A DNA stretch of 8,923 bases, taken from contig JAAZIG010000251.1 in the NCBI GenBank assembly GCA_012510325.1, positions 1-8,923 on the forward strand, read 5' to 3'. A model generated the notes under the pieces. The model had not been told where the DNA came from. It searched no databases and worked only from the letters and a program-made list of their open reading frames with translations. The stretch is from Bacillota bacterium (GTDB taxonomy: Bacteria > Bacillota > Dethiobacteria > DTU022). Below, one piece after another: positions 1-7,015 of the stretch (its first letter is position 1; every line of letters starts with the position of its first letter). The position numbers and the translations under genes were made by a program.

Positions 1-266
1 ACAGTGGAGACGCCCTCCAGGTTCAGGTTCAGATCGTAGAAGACCATCAGGGTGGGATGAAGGTGGGTATCGATAAAGCCGGGCAGAAGAGCACATCCCG
101 CCAGATCGACAGCTTCATAAGTGCTGCTCAGAAGGCTGCGGCAGGCTTCTTTTGAGCCTACCGCGACGATTTTGCCTTCTTTTACCGCCAGCGCTTCCGC
201 GGCGGGGCTATCCCGGTCTACCGTGCAAATTTCACCCCCGAAGTACAACTGTTCATCAGCAGACAT
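1..266 (-). CDS. Amidohydrolase (YtcJ-like, amidohydrolase_3), N-terminal part
   Basis: Only the first 88 codons lie in the window; the gene continues past the left edge. The translation opens with a short beta-strand segment typical of metal-dependent hydrolases (LYFGGEICTVD, then AEALAVKEGKIVAVG). It ends with LPGFIDTHLHP, which carries the metal-binding HxH pair at residues 68 and 70, at the start of the TIM barrel. This arrangement matches the YtcJ/N-substituted formamide deformylase-like branch of the amidohydrolase superfamily; members hydrolyse amide or related C-N bonds with a metal centre. The exact substrate cannot be told from this piece. The ATG at 266 is supported by an AAAGGAG ribosome binding site (278-284, minus strand). 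It begins 31 bp after the permease stop on the same strand, so the two are probably co-transcribed. Confidence 0.9.
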   Translation of the reverse strand, partial: MSADEQLYFGGEICTVDRDSPAAEALAVKEGKIVAVGSKEACRSLLSSTYEAVDLAGCALLPGFIDTHLHPTLMVFYDLNLNLEGVST

Positions 267-297
267 TTGGTTTACGGCTCCTTTCAACAGGGTGGCG

Positions 298-1455
298 CTA
301 CTTAATGGCAATTAGTGAACCGATCGCTGCCAGGATATAAGCGGCCGCGATGAAGAGCTGTCCGGCAAGATCGCCCCACCGGCCGGTGCTAAACAATCCC
401 TGGGGGGCTGTGTGGCGGCTTGTTCTCAGCGCAGGAATGATCAGCAAAGCCACCAGTACGGCAATCGCGCCGCCGGCCAACCGCATGAATCCGAGAAAAC
501 CGGTTAAGCCGCTTACGGCAAGAATCAATGTGGGCGCGGTTGCCAGGAGCCAGGAGGGCCGGTAGCCCCAGCCCATCCGCTCCACGATGATCGTGGTTAG
601 AGCATAAGAGGTGGCCCAGTAACTGGTGAGAATGGCCAGAAAAACGAAAATCGAGCCGGTCAGGGAAGCCCATTGACCGATGGCCCCGCCCCAGCCGATT
701 ATCGCCATCTCGGTAACCTCGGGGGAGGCGAGTTGGGCCATCAAGGTGACGACAAAGGTAAAGCAGAAGTTGATCCCCAAGCCCAGCACTACCGCCCAGG
801 GGAGCAGGCTTTTTCGCCAGTAGAGCCCTTCCCGGGCCTGGGGGATAGAAAAAAAACTGGCAAAGCAAAACATGATCATCCCGAAGAGAGCGAGCATCTC
901 CTTGCCGCCGCCTGTAAAAAGGCTTACCGGGGCTGCAGGTTTTGCGATAGTGGCGCAGGAGAGGACGGCCAAAATCAGGGCGGCAGCAGCGATGGCGTAT
1001 TTTTCGCTGAGCCCCATGACCTTTAAACCGAAAAAGACCACCCCTGCGGCTACACCGTAAAAGATGATGTTGCCGGCCCAGAAGGGCAACCCGGTCAGGC
1101 TGACCAGAATCTCCCCGGCGCCGGCGATGTAGCCGGCCAAAAGAGCGTAGAAGCTGAACACAATCAAGCCAAAGAAAATCCAGAGAAAAACCCGGCGCAA
1201 AGCGGGCCTTTGGGGAAACAGATATTTGCCCAGCAGCTCCACCAGCTGGTATTCACCGCCGTCGCGCATCACAATTTCGGTGATCATCAGGTGAAGTAAG
1301 AGGCTGACCAGGTAGGCCAGCAGCATGATCGCCACAAAGGGGATCATCCCGTTCAGTGAAGCCAGGTAGGGAACTGCCATCACACCGCCGCCCACGCCCA
1401 GGCCGGCGATGATGGATGCCGCTTCAAAAAGCGTTAGTTTTTTTGTTTGCTCCAT
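298..1455 (-). CDS. Aromatic amino acid permease-like transporter
   Basis: A 385-aa, very hydrophobic protein with about eleven predicted membrane helices. The first helix holds a Gly-rich stretch (GLGVGGGVMAVPYLAS, residues about 18-33), the signature-like TM1 of the hydroxy/aromatic amino acid permease family (TyrP/Mtr type) within the APC superfamily. Length fits that family (about 400 aa). I expect import of an amino acid or related compound with a cation, but substrate is inference. I chose the ATG at 1455 because AAGGTGG (1464-1470, minus strand) sits 8 nt upstream. A GTG at 1467, adding four residues, overlaps that site and is less likely. It is first in a likely operon with the amidohydrolase 31 bp downstream, which suggests uptake followed by hydrolysis of the same class of compound. 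No confident promoter was found. Confidence 0.85.
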   Translation of the reverse strand: MEQTKKLTLFEAASIIAGLGVGGGVMAVPYLASLNGMIPFVAIMLLAYLVSLLLHLMITEIVMRDGGEYQLVELLGKYLFPQRPALRRVFLWIFFGLIVFSFYALLAGYIAGAGEILVSLTGLPFWAGNIIFYGVAAGVVFFGLKVMGLSEKYAIAAAALILAVLSCATIAKPAAPVSLFTGGGKEMLALFGMIMFCFASFFSIPQAREGLYWRKSLLPWAVVLGLGINFCFTFVVTLMAQLASPEVTEMAIIGWGGAIGQWASLTGSIFVFLAILTSYWATSYALTTIIVERMGWGYRPSWLLATAPTLILAVSGLTGFLGFMRLAGGAIAVLVALLIIPALRTSRHTAPQGLFSTGRWGDLAGQLFIAAAYILAAIGSLIAIK

Positions 1456-1470
1456 GGTCCCGCCCACCTT

Positions 1471-1796
1471 CGAATCCGGGCCAAGCGCGGCCCGATCTGT
1501 CTTGTGACAGCCGCGGCTCTTCTTTACCCAAAATCAACGGGTACAGCGGCAAGGCCCGTTTGCCGGCTGCAGAAAGTATTCCGCACTCTGTTTCTTTTTT
1601 CCTGCAGGTGATGTTAAGCAGCGCCTTCAGCCGGTGGGGAAGCCGCCGTCATTTTTATCTGCCCACCGTGTCCTGTGCGGCTGCGTTGGCCGGACATCGA
1701 TCTAATCAGACTGCCTTCTCCCATAGGTGACATTTTATCAAAGTAATTTACAAGACGACGCGATCACAGCTTAAACACAATAAATGCAGAATCTTG
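1471..1796 (-). other. Gene-free stretch; hairpin-rich leader of the permease unit
   Basis: No convincing gene on either strand. Read as the minus-strand leader of the permease mRNA, it contains several dyads close to the ribosome binding site: a 6-bp stem CGGGCC/GGCCCG (1477-1494), a 5-bp CTGTC-TTGT-GACAG hairpin (1497-1510), the 10-bp palindrome AGCCGCGGCT (1509-1518), and a 9-bp stem with one bulge (1544-1552 with 1560-1569). None is followed by a T-run, and I see no T-box core (AGGGTGG-ACCGCG) or other riboswitch consensus. The hairpin nearest the ribosome binding site could affect translation, but this is inference. Confidence 0.35.
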
Positions 1797-1825
1797 TTGC
1801 ATTTTGGAAGGGAAAATAGTATAAT
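1797..1825 (+). promoter_or_regulatory. Sigma-A-type promoter facing right, target unclear
   Basis: TTGCAT (1797-1802) and a consensus TATAAT (1820-1825) are separated by exactly 17 bp. A 6-bp inverted repeat AATGCA/TGCATT (1783-1788 and 1798-1803) overlaps the -35 box and could be an operator. Transcription would start near 1832 and run into a region without a clear gene. The first reading frame with some content starts at GTG 1873 and stops at TGA 1963-1965. The same frame then stays open to TAA at 2158-2160. Confidence 0.5.
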
Positions 1826-1857
1826 TTTGCCATGATAATATCTCTTTTTTTCGGGGG

Positions 1858-2124
1858 TTATATTGTTTTGTGGTGAAGCCATTGTGCCAGAAAGGCTGCG
1901 GTGCAGGAGCTCCGCAAGCGTTCTTTGAAAAAATAGCGCAAAGCCTTGTGTTGAAGGCGATCTGAGCGTTTACCAGGAACGCAGATAAATTCGAAAACCG
2001 GGTAGATTATTGGATCTTTGGGATCGCTTTGGAATATGACAACATTGAGGTGATAGGGAACCCGGTAACCTTTATTGAGTTTATTTTTATCAACAAAACA
2101 ACCCATAAAGGACAGGGACCCCAT
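1858..2124 (-). CDS. Doubtful hypothetical ORF, 88 aa
   Basis: An uninterrupted 88-codon minus-strand frame from ATG 2124 to TAA at 1858. I do not recognise it. The middle (YRVPYHLNVVIFQ, then DPIIYPVFEFICVPG) looks protein-like, and the end is basic (KALRYFFKERLRSS). No ribosome binding site precedes the ATG, and tandem TGA codons lie just upstream in frame, so it cannot extend. The opposite strand here also has a long frame (1873-2160) broken by one TGA at 1963-1965, and a good promoter at 1797-1825 points along that strand. The two readings compete. The stretch may be a decayed gene on either strand or simply non-coding. Confidence 0.2.
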   Translation of the reverse strand: MGSLSFMGCFVDKNKLNKGYRVPYHLNVVIFQSDPKDPIIYPVFEFICVPGKRSDRLQHKALRYFFKERLRSSCTAAFLAQWLHHKTI

Positions 2125-2160
2125 AACACAACGCGCTCATCAATTGATCAAACACGTTAA

Positions 2161-2770
2161 CAAAGTTTACGGTTTGTCACAACAGTTATTTGGTTTCAGC
2201 GACGAAAGAACAGCCCCCCCCCGGTTTCCCTGCAAAAGACCTTCATGATTATATTTTTCAACAAGGCCAAAATTACACAATTTTATTATGATGGAAAGCT
2301 TTTTGAAACAGGGCCACTTCAACAAAGGGCTAAAAAAAGCATTGTAAAGGGCAGTGCAGATATGAATACCGCTGTCCGGCCAGCCATTATGGTCTCAAGT
2401 GCAAGGGATAAGAAAACTGCCCGGCAAAAAGCAGCATTCGGGTTTGTCTGTCGAAAGACAGCAGCCATCGCCCCTCTACCCCGTTCCAGCTACCGTGGAG
2501 AAAAACCATACAACAAGCAAACATCTGTCGAGAAGCTCAACAGCCTTTTGGACGTCTCTTTTGGATTGGAAAACCCTTTTATCCAAGGTCTTCAGAAAAT
2601 GCTTTTCAGTGGACACCGGTTTTAGGCGTTATCTTAGCGATCGGGGGAGATAACCGGGCTTGCAGGCTTTTCGCGAAAGACGCAAAGATTATGCGTGCGG
2701 CGTCTATGCAATTTTATGAAGTGAATCCGGGTAAATGCAGAAGATGGACCCTCTGCTTAAAAACAGCTGA
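2161..2770 (+). other. Long upstream region of the zinc-ribbon operon, no supported gene
   Basis: About 600 bp before the zinc-ribbon gene. A 126-codon plus frame (2245-2625) is open but lacks a ribosome binding site and has no recognisable domain, so I do not call it a gene. Visible structure: a run of nine C (2214-2222), a CTGTC-GAAA-GACAG hairpin near 2447-2460, a 7-bp stem GTTATCT/AGATAAC with a 13-nt loop (2628-2654), and the perfect palindrome TTTCGCGAAA (2669-2678). No stem is followed by a T-run, so none is a standard terminator. I found no strong -35/-10 pair for the downstream operon, whose promoter is therefore unlocated. Confidence 0.35.
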
Positions 2771-2783
2771 AAGGAGACAGGTG

Positions 2784-3812
2784 ATGAACGATCATTTTTG
2801 CCAGAGTTGCGGCAATAAAATGGACGGAACCGCAAATTTCTGCAAGAGCTGCGGCGCAAAAACAGAGGCGCCGCAACCCGCACAGGAAAGCTCCGCTAGG
2901 GCAACGGAGCAAAACGCCGCGGGCGCTATGCAGGCAAAGCCAGAAGCCGGAGAAAAAAACAGCAAGATCAAAGCCGTGGCGTCCGATATTGTCAGCACTG
3001 CGGTATTTGCCTCCGAGACCGCGGGGGCGATGGTCTTCAGGCAGGACGCGGGAGGGGTTGCCGAAATTCTCGGGCCGCTGCAGGTGATCATACAGGCTGT
3101 CGGTGATCTGTTCGGCAAAATCAAAGGGGCCTTCAAAGAAAAAAAGCGTATTGTCCCGGTCATTATGATAACGCTCATCTGGCTTGTGCTGATTCTTTTA
3201 CCCATGCTCGGAATCGATTCCGGAATTTTTGGGTTTCTCAGCTTTCTGACCTTTGCACAGGGCGGAATGTCGGGTGGAATTTTGGGGCTTGTCGGCGGAA
3301 TAATCGGCAAGGGTGTATTCGCCTATTTCATTTTTTCCATTGTCATACCCCTTATATCCGGTAAAAACCCCTTGAAGGGAATAGGCGGCACATTTAAAGA
3401 ACTTTTCTCCCAGTTCTCCGTAAAAAGCAGCGGACAGGTGGCCGGCTTGCTGCTCGGAGCAGGGGCGGCGCTGATAGCCTATAATTTTTTTGTTGGCAGT
3501 GCATCGCTTCAAAACAGCATGGTCGGCATTGCCGCGTTTTTTGTTGCCCTGCGCACCTTTTCCTCAAGAACAGGTTTTGTCCGCAGACTTGTCAGCTCGG
3601 TAAGCACTAAATTTTCCGGGGGCAAGCGCGCCGATCTGTCTTTTGTTAACCGTTTTGGTGCCGGTCTCAGCACGGGATTCGCCCTCGCCGTGCCGTTGTC
3701 CGCCCTGCCCGGCGGGGCGCTGCCGTATTTATGCGGGGCTGTTTGTGCTGTAGTTGGGGCGGTGCTGATTTTCATTGCGCGAGGAAGCGGAAAGGAGGCG
3801 CACGCCATATGA
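2784..3812 (+). CDS. Zinc-ribbon polytopic membrane protein
   Basis: A 342-aa protein. Residues 4-25 form a short zinc ribbon with CxxC pairs at 6/9 and 20/23 (FCQSCG, then FCKSCG). It is followed by a low-complexity Ala/Glu/Lys linker (about 28-62), an amphipathic stretch (63-120), and a basic KEKKR patch just before the first membrane helix at about 123-142. Further hydrophobic segments lie at about 148-175, 177-191, 218-237, 244-258, 290-308 and 312-332, giving five to seven spans and a short tail. The zinc ribbon should be cytoplasmic. Function is unknown; such ribbons often mediate protein contacts. I chose ATG 2784 because AAGGAGA (2771-2777) lies 6 nt upstream and the zinc ribbon starts right after; the open frame extends upstream but is not protein-like. 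Its stop overlaps the next gene's start as ATGA, so translation is probably coupled, and the two proteins are likely partners. Confidence 0.85.
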   Translation: MNDHFCQSCGNKMDGTANFCKSCGAKTEAPQPAQESSARATEQNAAGAMQAKPEAGEKNSKIKAVASDIVSTAVFASETAGAMVFRQDAGGVAEILGPLQVIIQAVGDLFGKIKGAFKEKKRIVPVIMITLIWLVLILLPMLGIDSGIFGFLSFLTFAQGGMSGGILGLVGGIIGKGVFAYFIFSIVIPLISGKNPLKGIGGTFKELFSQFSVKSSGQVAGLLLGAGAALIAYNFFVGSASLQNSMVGIAAFFVALRTFSSRTGFVRRLVSSVSTKFSGGKRADLSFVNRFGAGLSTGFALAVPLSALPGGALPYLCGAVCAVVGAVLIFIARGSGKEAHAI

Positions 3813-6800
3813 AAAGAATTGCTGCGCTCTGTTCTGTGGTTTTACTGATCATGTTAGCGCTTGCGCCCAGTGTTTTTGCGGCTGAGCAAATTACGCTTAA
3901 AATCAACTCAAAGATTGACCCCGACCATAATGAGGGGGGGCCGCACTTTGTGATGTGCCATCATTACTATTCAGTCTCGCAAAACGGTGCGGAAGTAATA
4001 CCGGTCACTCCTCTCCCGGACAACGAGCTGACAGAAGTGCTTCTCCCGAAAACCAACGACACCTATACCCTTGAATTTTTTTCTAACTTAGAATTCGTTG
4101 AGTATACAGACCCCATAACAACGACGTATTTAGAACACGAATTCAGTGGCAAAAAGAACTATGGAATTACATTTGTTGCTTCTAGGGCTAGCCATGGACT
4201 TCGTGGAGGTGTTAGTGGGGGTGCTTTCAATATTGACACGGACGCGTTGGCAGACGCCGGAGCTGTCGGCATCATCGTGTCTGCGCTTGTCGTTTTGGGC
4301 GGTCTTGCGGCCGCCGCCGCCGGTGCCGCCGCGGGCGGAGACGGGGATGACAAAGAGGGTAGCAGCTACTCGATGATAATCTACAAGGAGTTCGGCAACA
4401 AGATAAAATACAATGACGACGCAGTCTATGTGTACGCCAAAATGATCGAAATTACGGCTGACGGCAGAGAAATCGAGCGACCCGATCTGACGGGGCAAAT
4501 CAGCATTTTCTCGGGCAATCCGCGGTTGCTGGAGATGAGCGCCTGCGCGATGGCGGGTGAATATATGGGTGCGGGTGTCATCGCCGGCCCGGACGCCGGC
4601 GAGGACATAAACGCCGATGCAGTGATAAGCTTTCGCTTTACCGGCTACGGCGGGATATTTCAAAACAACGTGAAGTTCAAGGTGATCGGGAAGGAATATA
4701 TCTCGCTGGAAACCGAAAAAATCATGGTCTTCGCCGCATCGGGTAAAAGCTTCGAGCTGCCCTACGAGCCGATCAACTTCATGGTACAGCCGGACGAAAT
4801 AACGGTGAACGCGATGCAGGGCGCCAAGGTCCCGTTTGACCTCAGTTTAGGTGTAAACGAGCATCAGCAGCCGGTTATCATCGCCACCGACAAAGCGCCC
4901 CGGGAAGAGTCCGCCACACGTGCCCTGGACAGTTTTTCCTGTGAGATAATCGCTAAAAACAGCAAGGAATACGCGCGCACCGTTTTCACGGTGGTGATGT
5001 GTCATGAGGGGCTGACCGTCACTTTCCCACGCGGCAGAGGGGATGAACCGTCAATTGAGCTGAAAGCTGATGCCGAAGCGAGTTCGGAAGTCGCTTTTTA
5101 CTTCTATTTGTGGGACCCCGGGCAAAAGACACTTGTCGCCCACCCGCAGGCGCTGGAAACGCTCACTTTAACGCGCAGGCATAGCGATGATCTCCTTGTC
5201 CGAAACGCTGCGGAGGTATCCGGCCTGACCATGGAATATGACAAGCCCTATATGCAGGACGGGGTGTTATATTCCCTATCCACTAAAAGGCCTTTCCCGT
5301 CCAACCGGCCGCATATAGACGTGGTCATGGATGCTGCCGTAAACTTCGGGGAGAAAAGATACACCAGCAGCTTTACGGTTAAATTCGTCAAGGTCGATGA
5401 AGGTCCCGGAAGCCCCTCCTGGGAAGAAGAATACCGCAAACTGGAAAGAATCATCAATTTAATTGTCCCCGAAAGGTACAACCACGACTTTTTCAGTATT
5501 ATCCACGAAAAAAAGAACGAGCTTGACGCCCCCGGCCTCGCCTTGCTCCGCCGCACGCTTGTAACTAGAGCAATCGAGCTCAACGAGCAAATGGCGCAGG
5601 GGTACTTAAATGAAGCTGCGTGGAATGATCTCGCTGTAAAGGTGCTCGAATACTTTGAGATCGCCGGAGATGTGGCCATGTCGGCGCTCACTACCGCCTT
5701 TATGGGACCTCTTGCGGGTGTCGGAGCCGATATCGTCCGTCAATATATCGTCTCCGCCTTGAAAGCAAAAGCCGAAGGGCGCAGCATCGAGCAATGGTTC
5801 AACAGCGAAGTAAAGGGGATTATTCCCATGCTCTCCGCCATGGGCATGGGTGTGTTGACCGACCCGCAGAGCATCGAATACGCGCTCGGGCGATCCATGA
5901 AAACACAGGTTGTCGCGTGGGGCACCTATTTCGGATACAATTTCTACAACGAGATGTACAACAACAAAAAGAGCCTCTATGAGGCGGCGAAGTCCACGGC
6001 GTTCATATTCGGCAAGCGGGTCGCGGTAAAATACCTGGCCGGACGCCTGTCACAGTCATGGGCGGCGCAGAAAATCGATTCACTCAAAGCCAAGATTAAA
6101 AGCGAGGGCGGTTTATCGAAGAGCGATATGCTTGAAATTATGCAGGATTCGCAGTTTGTCCGCTCCATTAAAAACTCCGGAGATATGGAGCTGCAAACGG
6201 CGTTCAACCAGTCACTCCGGCAGCATGTTTACGCGCCCCACGATACCGCGCTGCTGCACTGGCTTAATAAACAGCCCCAACTTGAGGGTAGAGAGATAAA
6301 ATTAGATGATTTCACGACGCCGGGCAAGCAGCAGTCGGCGGTCAACACCGACCGGGATTACCGCGTGTTGATGAAAAGCGGCAACGATTGGGTGGAGGTT
6401 CCCACCGATTTGTGGAAAAACAAATCCTACCAGATTTTCAGCGAGCGTACGGGATTTGACACGCAGAGCGCATACAAAACGCTTAATGTTGAAAAGGAGA
6501 TATGGGATAGAATGCCGCCGGAAGCACAGCGCGAAATGTGGGCCAATAAAAATTACCGGCAGCTGGCCACCGATCGAACCCACGCCGAGGCTTGCGCAGA
6601 CTTTTCGGATCAGAATCCCGAGGGCGTCGCCAACATCACCAAGGTCAAGGCGGGGCAGAGCCGGCTTCAGGACGCGGAGAACTTGGGGCGCATGTATGAG
6701 AACAAAGTGATCGGGGAGCTGCTCGGCAATCAAAACAAAACCGAAGCGCTTGCCCAGCTGCAAAAAGGCTACGAGCAGCTTATCGACATACGGAAGGGGT

Positions 6801-6985
6801 ACGCGAAGCAGGATATCAGGCTGCCCCATATGGATGACAATCTCACCGCGGGGATACGCGACCTGAAAAACATTCCTACCGATCTGCGCGCGGGAAACCA
6901 GCCCCACTTTGTCAAGGACGACACGATTATTGACATGGCTGTAAGGCTCCGCGCCGAAATCGCGCGCATGGGAAAGACTGATTAG
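3809..6985 (+). CDS. Large exported multidomain protein with Ig-like domains, unknown function
   Basis: A 1058-aa protein starting at ATG 3809, with AAAGGAGG (3791-3798) 10 nt upstream inside the preceding gene. Residues 1-25 are a clear signal peptide: MKR, a hydrophobic core and an SVFA-AEQ cleavage region. Then come a beta-rich domain (about 26-135), a hydrophobic Ala/Gly segment (150-176) followed by acidic DGDDKEG, and three probable Ig-like beta-sandwich regions (about 186-294, 297-400, 401-530). Next is a helical region (538-765) with hydrophobic, Gly-rich stretches at 616-648, 670-684 and 700-745. A mostly helical C-terminal region (770-1058) carries NTDRDYR (846-852) and LATDRTHAEACADFSDQ (919-935). 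No sortase motif, S-layer repeats or C-terminal anchor are present. I know no described function. The coupled zinc-ribbon membrane protein is the likely partner. The few cysteines (8, 50, 246, 378, 398, 929) form no metal site. A surface, envelope-associated or effector role is inference. Confidence 0.85.
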   Translation: MKRIAALCSVVLLIMLALAPSVFAAEQITLKINSKIDPDHNEGGPHFVMCHHYYSVSQNGAEVIPVTPLPDNELTEVLLPKTNDTYTLEFFSNLEFVEYTDPITTTYLEHEFSGKKNYGITFVASRASHGLRGGVSGGAFNIDTDALADAGAVGIIVSALVVLGGLAAAAAGAAAGGDGDDKEGSSYSMIIYKEFGNKIKYNDDAVYVYAKMIEITADGREIERPDLTGQISIFSGNPRLLEMSACAMAGEYMGAGVIAGPDAGEDINADAVISFRFTGYGGIFQNNVKFKVIGKEYISLETEKIMVFAASGKSFELPYEPINFMVQPDEITVNAMQGAKVPFDLSLGVNEHQQPVIIATDKAPREESATRALDSFSCEIIAKNSKEYARTVFTVVMCHEGLTVTFPRGRGDEPSIELKADAEASSEVAFYFYLWDPGQKTLVAHPQALETLTLTRRHSDDLLVRNAAEVSGLTMEYDKPYMQDGVLYSLSTKRPFPSNRPHIDVVMDAAVNFGEKRYTSSFTVKFVKVDEGPGSPSWEEEYRKLERIINLIVPERYNHDFFSIIHEKKNELDAPGLALLRRTLVTRAIELNEQMAQGYLNEAAWNDLAVKVLEYFEIAGDVAMSALTTAFMGPLAGVGADIVRQYIVSALKAKAEGRSIEQWFNSEVKGIIPMLSAMGMGVLTDPQSIEYALGRSMKTQVVAWGTYFGYNFYNEMYNNKKSLYEAAKSTAFIFGKRVAVKYLAGRLSQSWAAQKIDSLKAKIKSEGGLSKSDMLEIMQDSQFVRSIKNSGDMELQTAFNQSLRQHVYAPHDTALLHWLNKQPQLEGREIKLDDFTTPGKQQSAVNTDRDYRVLMKSGNDWVEVPTDLWKNKSYQIFSERTGFDTQSAYKTLNVEKEIWDRMPPEAQREMWANKNYRQLATDRTHAEACADFSDQNPEGVANITKVKAGQSRLQDAENLGRMYENKVIGELLGNQNKTEALAQLQKGYEQLIDIRKGYAKQDIRLPHMDDNLTAGIRDLKNIPTDLRAGNQPHFVKDDTIIDMAVRLRAEIARMGKTD

Positions 6986-7015
6986 ACAATCCGGGATTAG
7001 CAGAAAATCGCAGCA

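Noticed and set aside
1462..1476. T-box antiterminator-like GGTGGGCGGGACC ahead of the permease
   Set aside because: It does not match the conserved AGGGTGG-ACCGCG core, no terminator follows it, and it coincides with the ribosome binding site.
2245..2625. 126-codon plus-strand ORF
   Set aside because: No ribosome binding site, no recognisable domain, and mixed composition that does not look protein-like.
2660..2750. Possible c-di-GMP-I (GEMM) riboswitch, because GACGCAAAG follows a small hairpin at 2667-2687
   Set aside because: The rest of the consensus is absent: no GCAAACC before the hairpin, no tetraloop-receptor segment and no second stem where expected. A covariance-model search would settle it.
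6569..6613. Cytidine-deaminase-like HAE motif in THAEACADFSDQ of the large protein
   Set aside because: The deaminase fold needs a PCxxC or similar second motif downstream. No cysteine occurs after residue 929, so the resemblance is superficial.
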